DNA from: Macrostomum hystrix
Lineage: Eukaryota > Platyhelminthes > Macrostomidae
Direction: 5' to 3'
Assembly (NCBI GenBank): GCA_950097015.1
Contig: CATNEN010000001.1
Coordinates: 11,616,001 to 11,680,000, forward strand
DNA length: 64,000 nucleotides
Under the pieces are notes generated by a model, which ran no database searches, was not told the DNA's origin, and was given only the letters and a program-made list of their open reading frames with translations. Shown here in pieces: positions 40,721-50,794 of this stretch. The stretch's first letter is position 1. Every line of letters begins with the position of its first letter. A program made the translations under genes and the position numbers.

Positions 40721-40963
40721 TTAAGGGGCCATAGGAGCGGCCTGGCGCCGCCGGCAACAAAGCCACACCAGAAGCAGCCCGAACAAGGCCAGGGCAAGGC
40801 CTCCGGCCCCGAGACCTCCGGAGAGACGACGTAGAAACGACAACCCGTTCTCTAAAGACTGGGTGCGGGTAGCTTCTAGGGCTAGGCGGGCCTCCAGGCG
40901 AAGGACCCGAGCCTCTAGCTCGGACATCAGCTTGGCGAGTTGGGCCATTTCAAAGCGCGACAT
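40721..40963 (-). CDS. Antisense coiled-coil/transmembrane ORF, copy 3
   Basis: This intact minus-strand ORF of 80 residues carries an MSRFEMAQLAKLM start, coiled coil to ~45, SGGLGAGG, one TM segment (~54-70) and CCRRRQAA near the C-terminus. It differs from copy 1 at very few bases in the shared part and ends in a short unrelated tail (PMAP). It probably represents the full-length form. A small membrane protein antisense to the retroelement is predicted. Whether it is transcribed is unknown. Confidence 0.55.
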   Translation of the reverse strand: MSRFEMAQLAKLMSELEARVLRLEARLALEATRTQSLENGLSFLRRLSGGLGAGGLALALFGLLLVWLCCRRRQAAPMAP

Positions 40964-41682
40964 GAAATCAAGTGGTCGATGGGGCAGACGAAAAGGCAGT
41001 TAAAAAGATGCGTCTGAGCAGATAAAAGGGGCCCAGGGGAAAAGTTTATATAACCCAGTCCAAGGCAAGATGGATGGCAAGTATTCCACAATCACAGCCA
41101 CCCTATCCGCCGCGGAGAAAGGACCCCAATGTACATCCCGAGGGATGAAAAGTAGAGTCATCAGTGCCCCGGGCCAGATTCGAGACCTAAAGTGCAACAC
41201 CACACAGATAACATGCCCGAGTGGATTAGACCAACCATGGCCTCAGTAAACAAAAATAGGACACAGGCAACAAACACACCATAACCAAGAATCCAGCTTG
41301 TCACAAGTAAGAGAGACACAGCCATATCAGAACACATCATAACCACATGCCATAGTACTTTAACCAATGTGATTTTATAATACAAGCAATGCTCTTATCC
41401 TGCGAGGCCCAGAAATGTTATTGATTAATTGGGCTCTCAAAGCATATATATTCTCTCCAACGTGATTAACAATAAATATTATGTCGACTTCTTTGGAAGC
41501 TCCACAGGTTCATTGTCTGTCAAACTAAATTTCAATTAAATCTTAGACGTCAACAATAGCAGATATGCAGTAGCAACAAGTACACCAGAGAAAAATTAGG
41601 CGGAAGTTCAGGAAAACAAGCAGGAGGACGAAGTAAACATAGATGATAGTCACACGCTTCGGACACCTTTACAGCTAGTATC
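40964..41682 (+). other. Accessory upstream segment
   Basis: It is near-identical to 1339-2057, has no convincing ORF, and ends CACCTTTACAGCTAGTATC before the accessory start. Confidence 0.5.
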
Positions 41683-42021
41683 ATGGCCGACAGCAGCTAC
41701 AACCGCCGCCCCGGAGACAAATTTGTCGACGTTGACATCCGGGGGCGGCCGGCTGTGAAGGCCGACGCGGTCACGCAAGTGACCGCGGAGGAGATAGACG
41801 GGGGAGTGTCGACCGCCACGTCGACAACGGACCTCCGGGAGACACATCTGGATCTGGAGGAGTTGTACCGTGTGAAACAGGCCAAGGGCACGTGGAAAGC
41901 ACAGGGCAACTTTCAGCCCGAACCAGAGCCCAAGAACCCGCCATGGCCGACACCGAGAGGCCTCCGGGAGTACTACAGAAAGAAATACCCGGAACCGCCA
42001 CTGGATGGAAAATTTTATTAA
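41683..42021 (+). CDS. ~110-residue retroelement accessory protein, copy 8
   Basis: The frame is intact (112 residues) and close to copy 1 at 2058. It carries a 6-base in-frame gain that alters the central stretch (HLDLEELYRVKQ against HLEDLYGVKQ). All family landmarks are present, including YNRRPGDKFVDVDIRGRP and a YPEPPLDGKF end. In-frame indels only, and few replacements, fit continued constraint. It lies inside the 3.8-kb deletion derivative. Confidence 0.75.
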   Translation: MADSSYNRRPGDKFVDVDIRGRPAVKADAVTQVTAEEIDGGVSTATSTTDLRETHLDLEELYRVKQAKGTWKAQGNFQPEPEPKNPPWPTPRGLREYYRKKYPEPPLDGKFY

Positions 42022-42062
42022 TGACAATATATTTACTATCATTCCTTAGTTCTGTGTACACT

Positions 42063-42183
42063 TTCAGATTTCACCGTCTTATATGTTTTCAAATCTACTA
42101 GCAGTAGACCGATTAGCAACTGGAGTAAGAAAATAGGCTGCATCTCCCTTGACTAGTCAAGGATTTCATCAAAAGGGGGATGA
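42063..42183 (+). promoter_or_regulatory. Pre-PPT hairpin block and polypurine tract
   Basis: CTACTAGCAGTAG, the perfect palindrome CCTTGACTAGTCAAGG, and AAAAGGGGGATGA against the LTR are present. Confidence 0.75.
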
Positions 42184-43059
42184 TATAAGACTTAGAAATC
42201 TGAAAAGAACTCGAGAGAAAACTTTCGCCTAGAGGTCAAGCAACTAAGAATAGATAGATTAGATAAATGCTCGCCCCGAGTTTTCACTTGCATTTCAGCG
42301 CAACACGGCCCGGTCCAACTCAACCTGGTATGGTCCGATATGACACGGCCCGGCCTAATCTGACCCGATCCTGCCCGACGTAGGTCCAACGTGACATGGA
42401 CCCGACCGGACTCACCCGACCTGGCACGGCCTGACGCGACCTGGCCCGGCCATGCCTACAACATCGGAGCCTGCCTGAGCCCTATCTGGAGATGAGACCT
42501 GGAAGAGGCCGGGACCGCCCAAGAAGACCTGGAGCGACGGAGGGACAGTGACAAACAAACACTAGATAAAGAGGATTCCATAGAAACGGGCAATCTTCTA
42601 ACTCAACTAACGCTTTTAGGCCTTTGACCCGCCCTCCATAGGACAGGGGTTGGCGTGCCTGCCAACCAAGTATTCGAATGTTTTGTGCTGATTTGGAATC
42701 GGGGCTGCGACCCCACTCGACCCATTATCACCAAGCGCTCTGATTGATAAAGTTTTATCACCCTCCCAAGTGAGTGATTTTCAAACAATATATAAATCGA
42801 ATCGGAGCGCGGGAAAAAGGACCGCCGCTGATTTTAGTTAGAGATTCATCTCTACGTTCTATTAAGTTAGCAATTTAATATAAACTTACTGTGTTTGAGT
42901 TCTATCTTCATTGACTTCAGAGAGAGGAATCCGAGAGATCGATCAGCCTTAATACTGAGAACGATAGTCGTTAGGAAGTATAGCCTTCAAGACAAGAGAC
43001 TGCAACAGACCGCTAGACTACAGTGACACGAGAGAGACGACAAAACTTGAAGCGCTATA
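42184..43059 (+). repeat. Type-A 3' LTR of the 3.8-kb element
   Basis: It is 876 bp, TATAAGAC...GCGCTATA, and differs from 39277-40140 at only a few positions where both exist. Confidence 0.88.
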
Positions 43060-43635
43060 ATAGCCAAGCCTCACAAGGCAAAGGGGGGCTGGAAAGTGAA
43101 ATTTACAGCCAGCCCTCCGCCGCGGGGAGTGGACCATAAAGTACATCGCGAGAGATGGAAAGTAAAGCCATCAGTGCCCCCGGGCCCTCTTCGAGATCTA
43201 AAAGTCCAAAGAAGTGACACCAGACCCCACAGAAGTCACATGCCCATATTAGATTAGTTTAACCACTGTCTCAGCAAAAATAGGACACTGGCGACATACA
43301 CACCATATTCAAGAATCAAGCTGGATACAAGAGACACAACCAAATCCGAACACATCATATTATAACCACAAGCCACATTGCTATAACCATTGCGATTCTA
43401 TAATTAAAATCATTTTATTATCCTGAGAGGCCCAGAAATGTTATTAATCAACTGGGACCTCAAGGAGCATATATTCTCATTAAAATTGATTATCAAGGAA
43501 TAATACTTATGCTTTGTTAAAAACCTCACTTCTGTTTAAATAAATTTCAATTGAACTTTAGAAGTCAACAATAGTAGATAGGTATCAGCAACAAGTACGA
43601 CAGAGAGAAATTAAGAGGACGTTCAGGAAAATAAC
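43060..43635 (+). other. Accessory upstream segment (right half of target)
   Basis: It continues the segment interrupted at 39276 and matches 21362-21900. It ends by jumping into the middle of an accessory ORF. Confidence 0.5.
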
Positions 43636-44388
43636 CCGTACCTGGACGACATGTACGCCACACGGGATATACAAGGCGTGTGGGATATAAGAGTTAGAAA
43701 TAACATCGAAAATCGGGACTTAAAGAACATTAAAACCAGATGATATAGAATAAGAAAAGGACAATGGAAGTGGAAAAAACCGCAACTTATCAAATGCCAA
43801 AAGAGACGCTAAAAGAACTAACCCCCCAGCAAAGAACAATTGAGACCCACCCACAGGCAAACAGCACCGGCCAAAACGAGTCTGAGCGGCACGCGGCCGA
43901 GGGCGAGGCTACAAGAAGAAAACGTGCTGGAGAAAAGGGGAGAAGACAAAGGAGGCGCATGACAACCGAGCGTGGCGGGCAGACAGAAAAGAGACGATAA
44001 GAGAAATGAATCAATATGAAAGTTGAATAGAACTACCACCATCCCAACGCGATCTAACGCAACCAATATAATAATCAGACCCTACCCAAGAGAGGGGTTG
44101 TCTTGCATGGCAACCTACTAAACTAATAGAAATTGTATCAAATTCAAGGGCTGCGACCCAACATAACTCATATTAAATCAAGTGTACGGTAACTAACCAC
44201 AACATTACACACCCCACCCTCCTGGCGAGAGGTGGGAAGATTTTGTCAACTGGGACATGAAACGCGCCGCAGGAGCGCAACCCGCCCCGAACGATAGTTC
44301 GTCATTTTCAACAATTTATAAACCTAGTTTTTTTGATAGACTTATTTGCGTTGATTGCGAATATCAATATATAACTAAAAAAATTCTC

Positions 44389-44796
44389 GGCAAAGTCATA
44401 ATCATAACGGACGGCTGGCTGGCCTACAATGGGCTACAGAATCACGTGTCAGTGAACCACCGTCTGCACTTTGTCGACCCTAACGACCCCACCGTGCACA
44501 CCAACACCATTGAGGGATCGTGGGCACATGTCAAGGACAAATTCCGAAGGATGCATGGCACGAGTGATGCACTGTTCGAGACTCACCTGAATGAGTTCCT
44601 CTGGCGCCGCCTCTTCCCGGAGAAGACGTTCGGCAACTTCATGTACTGGGTTGCTCACTACTATTAATTGCTGACATGGGCCTACGTCCTTCTAACTACT
44701 CTCCTAACTCTACTCCAGTGTAACTGTAACTCTAATTAGCGTGATTTTAACTTTTTATCGTCAAAATAATTTAACGCAGCAAAGTAGGACTTTGCC
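44389..44796 (+). mobile_element. Internally deleted Merlin-type transposon with 8-bp TSD
   Basis: The termini are inverted, GGCAAAGTC (44389-44397) and GACTTTGCC (44788-44796), flanked by AAATTCTC (44381-44388 and 44797-44804). Nearly the entire 5' part is deleted; the rest matches 51868-52262 with no difference noted. Merlin (IS1016-related) elements typically make 8-9-bp duplications. Confidence 0.88.
44398..44667 (+). pseudogene. Merlin transposase C-terminal fragment
   Basis: It encodes the last ~88 residues of the transposase at 51387-52133, from ITDGWLAYNGL through the NTIEGSWAHVK segment to WVAHYY. It includes the second Asp and the Glu of the DDE-type site but lacks the first Asp, so it cannot be catalytic. 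Confidence 0.85.
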
Positions 44797-45046
44797 AAAT
44801 TCTCATTAGAGCGAGCCATTGGAGATCGAAGCAGGCATAGTAATCTTTATAGGAGAAGTCCGTGATTTTAACCTAATACCGCTAGACCGAAAGATAAGAA
44901 CACGGAAGATAAAGATTACATGGGAAACGACGGGCGACTACCAGCCCGAGCCGACACCCCGATACCCGGAGTGGCCAACCATCAGAAGTCTCCGGCGGTA
45001 CTTTCGGAAGGAGTACCCAGAGCCGCCGGAGGATGGCCAGTTTTAA

Positions 45047-45689
45047 AGCAAAAACACTATTGAATTAGTTAACAACTAATACATGATTTACATATGTATT
45101 ACTATAATTAATAAGAATATTATGTTATAATTTATCAGCAAGCAGTAATACTAAATAAAATTATTACCTATAACACAGGCTTCTGCAAAAAAAAGTTTTA
45201 GAAATGACAAAAAGTAGTTGTTAATTTATTCTGAATTTATTTTTATGGTATTTCTTTCTCTTCGAGTTTCTCTTTTAAACTAGTGATACTCAAAAAGCTA
45301 TCAGCTGTTGGTTTATTTAAATGCCAATTCTACTTTTCTGCAATGAGCTCATTGAATCTTTTATTATAATCTGAGTAATTATTAAATTTCAATTTCAATA
45401 CCTCTTTGGCCGCATTTGATCAGCAGGTATGGCAATGCTGTCCGCTGCATTTTTTCAGTAAGTTTAAGATAGCAATGATTCCAGTATACAGGATGGCGTA
45501 ATCCGAGTTGCCATTTCACAAGTTGCCATAATTGATTTTGCCCATTGTTTCTGTAGCCACCTCTTCATTGACCTAATGATGTACTTTGGCATTGCAGCAA
45601 ACATATTTTATAGGTTTTATGACTGGACTTTTTTAAATTAAATTTAAATTAATATATAAACAATTACCATTATTTAGTTTCTGCATCCA
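45047..45689 (+). other. AT-rich noncoding segment
   Basis: No ORF or recognisable repeat. It is longer than the matching interval in other copies, so something may be inserted here. Confidence 0.4.
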
Positions 45690-45829
45690 CCTTCAGATTT
45701 CATCGTCTTATTTGTTCACAGACCTACTAGCAGTAGGCAGATTAGCAACTCGAGGAAGACAATAGGTTGCATCTCCCTTGACCAGTCAAGGATTGCTTCA
45801 AAAGGGGGATGATATAAGACTTAGAAATC
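45690..45829 (+). promoter_or_regulatory. Pre-PPT block, polypurine tract and 17-bp LTR stub
   Basis: The usual hairpins and AAAAGGGGGATGA (to 45812) precede TATAAGACTTAGAAATC, after which the LTR is lost. Confidence 0.7.
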
Positions 45830-45911
45830 CTGTGCCTAGGGGTGCCTGTGTCACTCATCGGCATGGACTGCAAAGCCATGTGCCGCTACATAGAGTTTGT
45901 GTCGCTACGGT
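45830..45911 (+). other. Short pol-like fragment
   Basis: One frame reads LGVPVSLIGMDCKAM..., reminiscent of the flap/C-terminal part of a retropepsin. It is too short to be sure. Confidence 0.3.
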
Positions 45912-46280
45912 TATAAGACTTAGAAATCTGAAAAGAACTTAAGAGAAAACTTTCGCCTAGAGGTCAAGCAACTAAGAATAGACAGATTAGATAAACACCC
46001 GCCCCGAGTTTTCACTTTCATTTCAGCGCAACACAGCACGGCTCAAACGGGACCTGGTACGGCCCGACACGACACGGCCCGGCCGAATCTGACCTGATCT
46101 TGAACGACGTCAGTCCAACGCGATCTGGACCTGCCTGGACTTACCCGACCGGGCACGGCCTGATGCAACCTGGCCCGGTCCTGCCTGCGATATCAGAGAG
46201 CGCCCAAGAAGATGATTGACGACGGCGACAACAAACATTAGACACCATAGAAACGGGAAATTTTCCTAACTTAACCAACG
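45912..46280 (+). repeat. Type-A LTR, 3'-truncated
   Basis: It starts TATAAGACTTAG, resembles 29673-30070 and stops at TTAACCAACG, where an accessory upstream segment resumes. Confidence 0.75.
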
Positions 46281-46515
46281 TGCCTCAGCAAACGAAAATA
46301 GGACACAAACAACAAACAAACCACCAAGAATTTAGCTTCCTACGAGTAAGCGAGACACAGCTAAATAAGAACACACTATATTATAACTACATGCCATATT
46401 GATATAGCCATTGCAATGCTACAATCATATTATCATCCTGCGAGACCCAGAAATGTTATTAATTAACTGGGTCCTCAAGGAGTATATTTTCTCATTAAAA
46501 TCGATTATTAAGAAA
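46281..46515 (+). other. Accessory upstream segment, left half
   Basis: It matches 43270-43500 and ends GATTATTAAGAAA, where a 2.3-kb insertion begins. Confidence 0.5.
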
Positions 46516-48834
46516 TGATGTGGAGTGTGCTGCGGGAATCGAGCGGGAATGTGAGCCAGCGGAATTTTTCCAATTTTTAGTAGCCAAATAATCGCGACCC
46601 ACATAGCAGCTGGCCGCAGAACACAATCATTAATCTTAGGGCCGGGCTTGGGGCGGAGGTGAATTAAGTAGCCGCCGATTCCCCTTGCCTCGGATCTGTC
46701 TAGTCTCCTGTAGAAGTGACTGATCGCGGCCATAGCAATACTGTATGGACTAGCTTAGGTCATAATTCCCCTCCAAACCGCGATCAGATTGTAGGGATCA
46801 CTCATGCGTCTAGAGTGAGCATTAATTCTTCATGTCCCCTTTTCTTTACTGTAACCCGAGCCGAAGCTCGATTATGACCTTTCCCCCTTTAGATACATGT
46901 AACGACACTATAGGCAGGTCGGCGCCTGCGCTTCCCATATCCCGGCGGGATCACAATCATTGGCCGACTGCCGGCAGACGCTCCTAGTGGGGCATCTGGC
47001 GATTCTCGCCGCCGCTTCGGTGGGCAATTGGGGTGGCATAATGCCGACCCGATTCCTCGCTGACAGGCTGGCGAGCATGTGGGTTGCTTTGATGAATGCG
47101 GGGTTGACGGAGCTGCAGGACTATTTAAGAAAGCGCGCTGCGCTGCCCCTGGAGCAACCTCCCTGTCAACCTTTTTCCCTGGCTTCCACAAGCCTTCCCT
47201 CCGAACCTTCCCTGGAGCAAACTTCCCCTGTCCGGTCCCGGAACCCGGTCCGTGGACTCTCCCCCTTCTAGCCTAGCATTTAGCCCCTGAGCCTAAAGCT
47301 TCAGAGCATAGCTACAGGTAAATACCTGTTAGATCCCGTAAACATAAGCCACCTCCTTGGGTGAGCTCCAATTGAGCATCGAGCTTCTTGCAGCCTGGCC
47401 CCTTGCCAGCTGTGTTTAGCAACTCCGTGCCTCGTCCCCCTTTATTTGCCCATCCCTGCGAGAGCGACGGCCTGCAGCAAAGTCAGCCAGCATCAGCTAA
47501 GTAACCCGCGCAGCGGACACTAATTGTTATCCCTAAGGGATTTATTATTAGCTAGTGGGGCAAACGGGGCAAGGGCGGTATTTTAGCCTAATAAACCATT
47601 TCTTAATTGACTGCCATTTTTAATAATTAGGCCAATTTTATAACAACTAAACCTTTCCTTATCATGCTATTCTCTTCTATTTATTTTATCGCTAGACAGC
47701 CCTCGATCATGAGTGGCTAACTCATTAGGGGGTGGGCTCTGGTGATGCCTAGCTGAAAGCTGCGGCAGGAGGACGACTGTGAGCGCGCATGAAAGTAATA
47801 AGGAGCTAGGGATTTGCGAGTAAAATGCGGAATGTAGCGTGTGCATTGCTGCTTAGGGGCGGGGAATTCCGTGGCCGGCTTTCCTCTCTCACTGGCGGAT
47901 TCCGGTGTACGCGTCAAACTCCTTTGTCAATTGAATTCTCCTTCTATTCCCCGCCCTCGCAACTACGGCCATGGGAGCGAGAGGCGTGACCTAATATTTA
48001 TCGCTTGCATAATCACTCAGTCAGTGTTCTGCTTAATCTCTCCTGCCTCTGACTTCCTCATCTCACTCAGATTCGGATTTGCTAGTTATTTAATGCGTAG
48101 GCTGTAATCTAATGTAAGGAATGTGTTTGATGTTCCAGGAGTAGGATTCTGGCTATGGGTTTCTCATTCGGGTTCGGAGTACCACCTTTCTAGACCACTG
48201 TAGCGCAGTTTCAGGAATCCCCTGTTGAGGCGTGTCTCGATTCATTCTGGGGTCTTCGCCCTAGTCTAAAACGGAAGTTACAGAATGCCCTATTTTTCGG
48301 CTTGTCTGAGATCTGTGTGACAAACTAGGAGCTGTGAACTCCGGGGACCCAAGTTCCCAAATGTCTGCGGTGGCAACGTAGGCGCATTGGGTGGTGGCGC
48401 TACCCTAGATCATTTTCCGCTTTGCCAATAGCCTTTCCGCATTTCTAAGACAAGAGCCTGGGCCGAATCGACCACTGCTACCACTGTTAGGAGTCAGTTA
48501 TGTACATGCTACTGATGACAGTAGGCTATCTAGCCCTGTCCTACCTGCTTGCGGGTAGTCCGATATCTCTTTAGACTTTAGCCGGTTTCGAGCACTGCTT
48601 GGGGTAGGCACGGCAGTCATGCCTGTGGCCTATGGGTTGAGTGGGACTGGCCAGCCTGAGGCCGAGAGGACCACTCCCTGCATCCACTGTCTCTCCCTTC
48701 ATCTCTCCCTTCATCCCCCTCCCCGCGATAAATCGCGAGGCTTTGCGGTACGACTTCTAACTCTATCGCCATTCCCACACTCCCTTTCTCTCTTGAGGAC
48801 AGGTCATCGGATTGCAAAACCCGCACCCACTTCA
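46516..48834. mobile_element. 2.3-kb insertion, probable solo LTR of a further family (D)
   Basis: The termini are TGATGTGG...CCCACTTCA (TG...CA with a short imperfect inverted repeat), flanked by GAAA (46512-46515 and 48835-48838). The flanks rejoin to the accessory upstream sequence. There is no ORF with recognisable coding content. The strand of the source element is unknown. An unrelated nonautonomous element is possible. Confidence 0.6.
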
Positions 48835-49024
48835 GAAATAATATTTATACGTCACTATAAACTTCGCTTATGTTTAACTAAATTTCAATCGACTGTTAGA
48901 AGTCAATAATAAGCAGATAGACAACAGCAACAAGTACGCTGGAAAGAAATTAGGAGGATGCTTAAGAAAATAAGTAAAACGTATTGGAAACTCACATATT
49001 TTAGACACCTTTCCAGCACTTACC
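48835..49024 (+). other. Accessory upstream segment, right half
   Basis: It continues the segment interrupted at 46515 and ends CACCTTTCCAGCACTTACC before the accessory ATG. Confidence 0.5.
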
Positions 49025-49141
49025 ATGGCCGACGAAGAATACAACCGCCGCCCCGGACAGAAATTCACGGATGTTGACATCCGGGGGCGGCCGGTAGTGA
49101 AGGCCGACGCGACCACACAGGTGACCGCGGAAGAGAAGTAA
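49025..49141 (+). pseudogene. Accessory protein N-terminal fragment, copy 9
   Basis: It encodes YNRRPGQKFTDVDIRGRP and KADATTQVTAEE, then stops (TAA 49139-49141) where unrelated sequence begins near 49136. It marks the end of the retroelement nest. Confidence 0.7.
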
Positions 49142-49253
49142 AGAATTCAGACGATTCGGGTGAACTATCCGGAAACCCTTTCCAAAAACAGTATATAAGG
49201 AAGTGCTGTTTTCGAATCTTCCGGAGCAGACCGAGGGAGACTAACCGCCCATC
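49142..49253 (+). promoter_or_regulatory. Candidate core promoter
   Basis: AGTATATAAGG near 49191-49201 is a good TATA box, about 55 bases before the ATG at 49254. This is motif-level evidence only. Confidence 0.35.
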
Positions 49254-49556
49254 ATGGCGTTTTTCGCTAAAGAGGAAGTCTTAAGCGCACAGCAGTTTGT
49301 TTCACCCGAGACGCGGCCTACAATTCATGTCGAGCCAGCTTCTTCGCACAAGTTTACCTTTACCAACAACTGTCAGTTCCGCGCTCTCTTGGTCTCCGGT
49401 GGGCGACAAGCACGAGAAACTACCGATTCTAATCTTTGGACCTTTCGCCATATAGTGAAGGCAGCCGGCTTTCAACTCCGGGACAGGCCACCATCCGATA
49501 GCCGATGCAAAGCCGATGCAATAGCCGATGCCGATACTTCTCCCGAATCGCTTTAA
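49254..49556 (+). CDS. Unidentified 100-residue ORF
   Basis: An ATG in fair context (ATCATGG) opens a 100-residue frame behind a TATA box. The product has no signal or TM segment and ends in an Ala/Asp-rich stretch made by a short CGATGC-type repeat (KADAIADAD). I recognise no domain. It might be a first exon of the downstream nuclease gene or an unrelated remnant. The stop precedes the tandem repeat at 49560. Weak support. Confidence 0.3.
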   Translation: MAFFAKEEVLSAQQFVSPETRPTIHVEPASSHKFTFTNNCQFRALLVSGGRQARETTDSNLWTFRHIVKAAGFQLRDRPPSDSRCKADAIADADTSPESL

Positions 49557-49559
49557 ATT

Positions 49560-49915
49560 CCATGTCAAGCTGTCAGTTCAAAAGTCCTGACCTTTTGATT
49601 GAACATTGCGTACTGGGGCTTGCAAAACCCTGACATTTCGATCTGGGGCGATTTGGGGCCAGCTGTTTCACTTAAAAAGTTGTCAGTTTTATCTTCCTGA
49701 CCCTTTGATTGTTTTCTGTGGCATGCTTTACCTGGAATTTCGATCTGGAGCGATTTGGAGCCAATTTATCTTTACGAACAGTTGCTTTTTGGTTGTCAGT
49801 TTTATCTTCCTGACCCTTTGATTGGACATTGCTTTCTGTGGCATGCTTTACCTGGAATTTCGATCTGGAGCGATTTGGAGCCAATTTATCTTTACGAACA
49901 GTTGTTTTTTGCACT
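49560..49915 (+). repeat. Tandem repeat of ~115 bp, three units
   Basis: Units begin near 49567, 49678 and 49794 (TTGTCAGTTTTATCTTCCTGACC...) and share ATTTCGATCTGG and GCGATTTGG. The last two are nearly identical and the first is diverged. Confidence 0.7.
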
Positions 49916-50084
49916 CTTCAAATGATAGCCTTAAAGGCCAAGTTGTGGGCTTATCTTTCGTTTTCTTTTCGTTCTGGCTTTATAAGGAAGGATGATCACG
50001 AAAACGGGTGGTGGCAACTTCCAATACCGTCAAAATTCATTCAACCAGCTTAGGCAAATCAAACAATTGACCAGCTTCAATCAA

Positions 50085-50794
50085 ATGTCAGATAAAATAT
50101 TTGCAATTGATTGTGAAATGGTGAGCTGCTACAGGTCAAATCCCTGTGGACGTAGTCGGCATGTTCAACGTGCGGGGCATGTGGCCCTAGTTGGTGTGCC
50201 TTCCGGTCAATTGCTCTTTACGAGCTACTGCGTGCCAAACGAGCAAATCTATGAGTAAGTAAGATGTTTAACTGGTGTCTTGCCTTTTATTAAACCTTAT
50301 TCTCTACAGCTCGTTATTGACTCCTAACCTCTTTCAGCTGCCAGACTCGCTACTCCGGCATTACGCAAGCGGCGTTGAGCTCGGAGTTTGCGCTGCCAAT
50401 AGCGACTGTACAGTTGGCCATCAAGGAACGCGTTGGGAGTTCCCTACTTGTTGGCCATGCCATCCACAACGATCTGGATGCGCTGGACATGAGCCATGCT
50501 AACATCTTTGACTCCGCTTACGACCAGGAGTTGAGGAAAATGGCTGGACTGGATTCACATCCCCCAGACCAGCCGGTTGGCCTTACTCGCATGGCAAAAG
50601 GACTTCTAGAGACGCATAGCAGCTGGGATCATGGCCTGCCGGAGTTATTATATGCCCGGCTAGCGTCTCTAGCTCCTGCTTTCCAAGGATTTTTAATGAA
50701 GCGGGAGTTCCAGCACGGACCTCACAATCCAGAAGAGGATGCGAGAATAAGTGGGTATATGTACACGCTCGTGGAGGCTCTAAAAAGGACATGA
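50085..50794 (+). CDS. REXO4/ISG20-like 3'-5' exonuclease (two exons)
   Basis: Exon 1 is 50085-50254. A GTAAGT donor follows, with an 83-base intron and an acceptor CTCTTTCAG at 50337. Exon 2 is 50338-50794. Phase is kept, giving 208 residues. Motif I is FAIDCEMV (D-x-E, residues ~9-11). The junction reads into TRYSGIT, as in REX4-type enzymes. Motif II is LVGHAIHNDLDALD (~95), and motif III is HNPEEDARISG (~185, His and Asp). All DEDDh residues are present, so a magnesium-dependent RNA or DNA 3'-5' exonuclease is predicted. REXO4-type proteins are often nuclear or nucleolar, but no extension is seen here. Earlier exons cannot be excluded. A truncated paralogue is at 37488. Confidence 0.82.

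Larger units (their letters stand above)
39277..43059 (+). mobile_element. 3.8-kb deleted derivative of the type-A element, with TSD
   Basis: It is flanked by the 5-bp duplication ATAGC (39272-39276 and 43060-43064). Joining the flanks restores the sequence seen at 21356-21380. LTRs (39277-40140 and 42184-43059) are nearly identical. The inside keeps only the structured block, antisense ORF, accessory ORF and PPT. The end of the 5' LTR (last 12 bp), the PBS, gag, env, pol and most of ORF2 are missing. Confidence 0.85.
43686..44920 (+). repeat. Solo type-B LTR with 5-bp TSD
   Basis: It runs TATAAGAGTTAG...AAAGATTACA and is flanked by TGGGA (43681-43685 and 44921-44925). It matches 4899-5745 but contains a 408-bp Merlin derivative plus an 8-bp duplication. 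The ORF at 43764-44000 is LTR sequence and has no independent support. Confidence 0.85.
43636..45046 (+). pseudogene. Accessory protein remnant split by a type-B LTR
   Basis: 43636-43685 encodes PYLDDMYATRDIQGVW, and 44926-45046 encodes the TTGDYQPEP...YPEPPEDGQF end. The two parts are separated by the LTR at 43686-44920, flanked by the duplicated TGGGA. The N-terminal half was deleted earlier. Confidence 0.7.

Noticed and set aside
43764-44000. 78-residue ORF with a counterpart at 4977
   Set aside because: It lies inside the type-B LTR, and the two copies differ by frame-changing indels.
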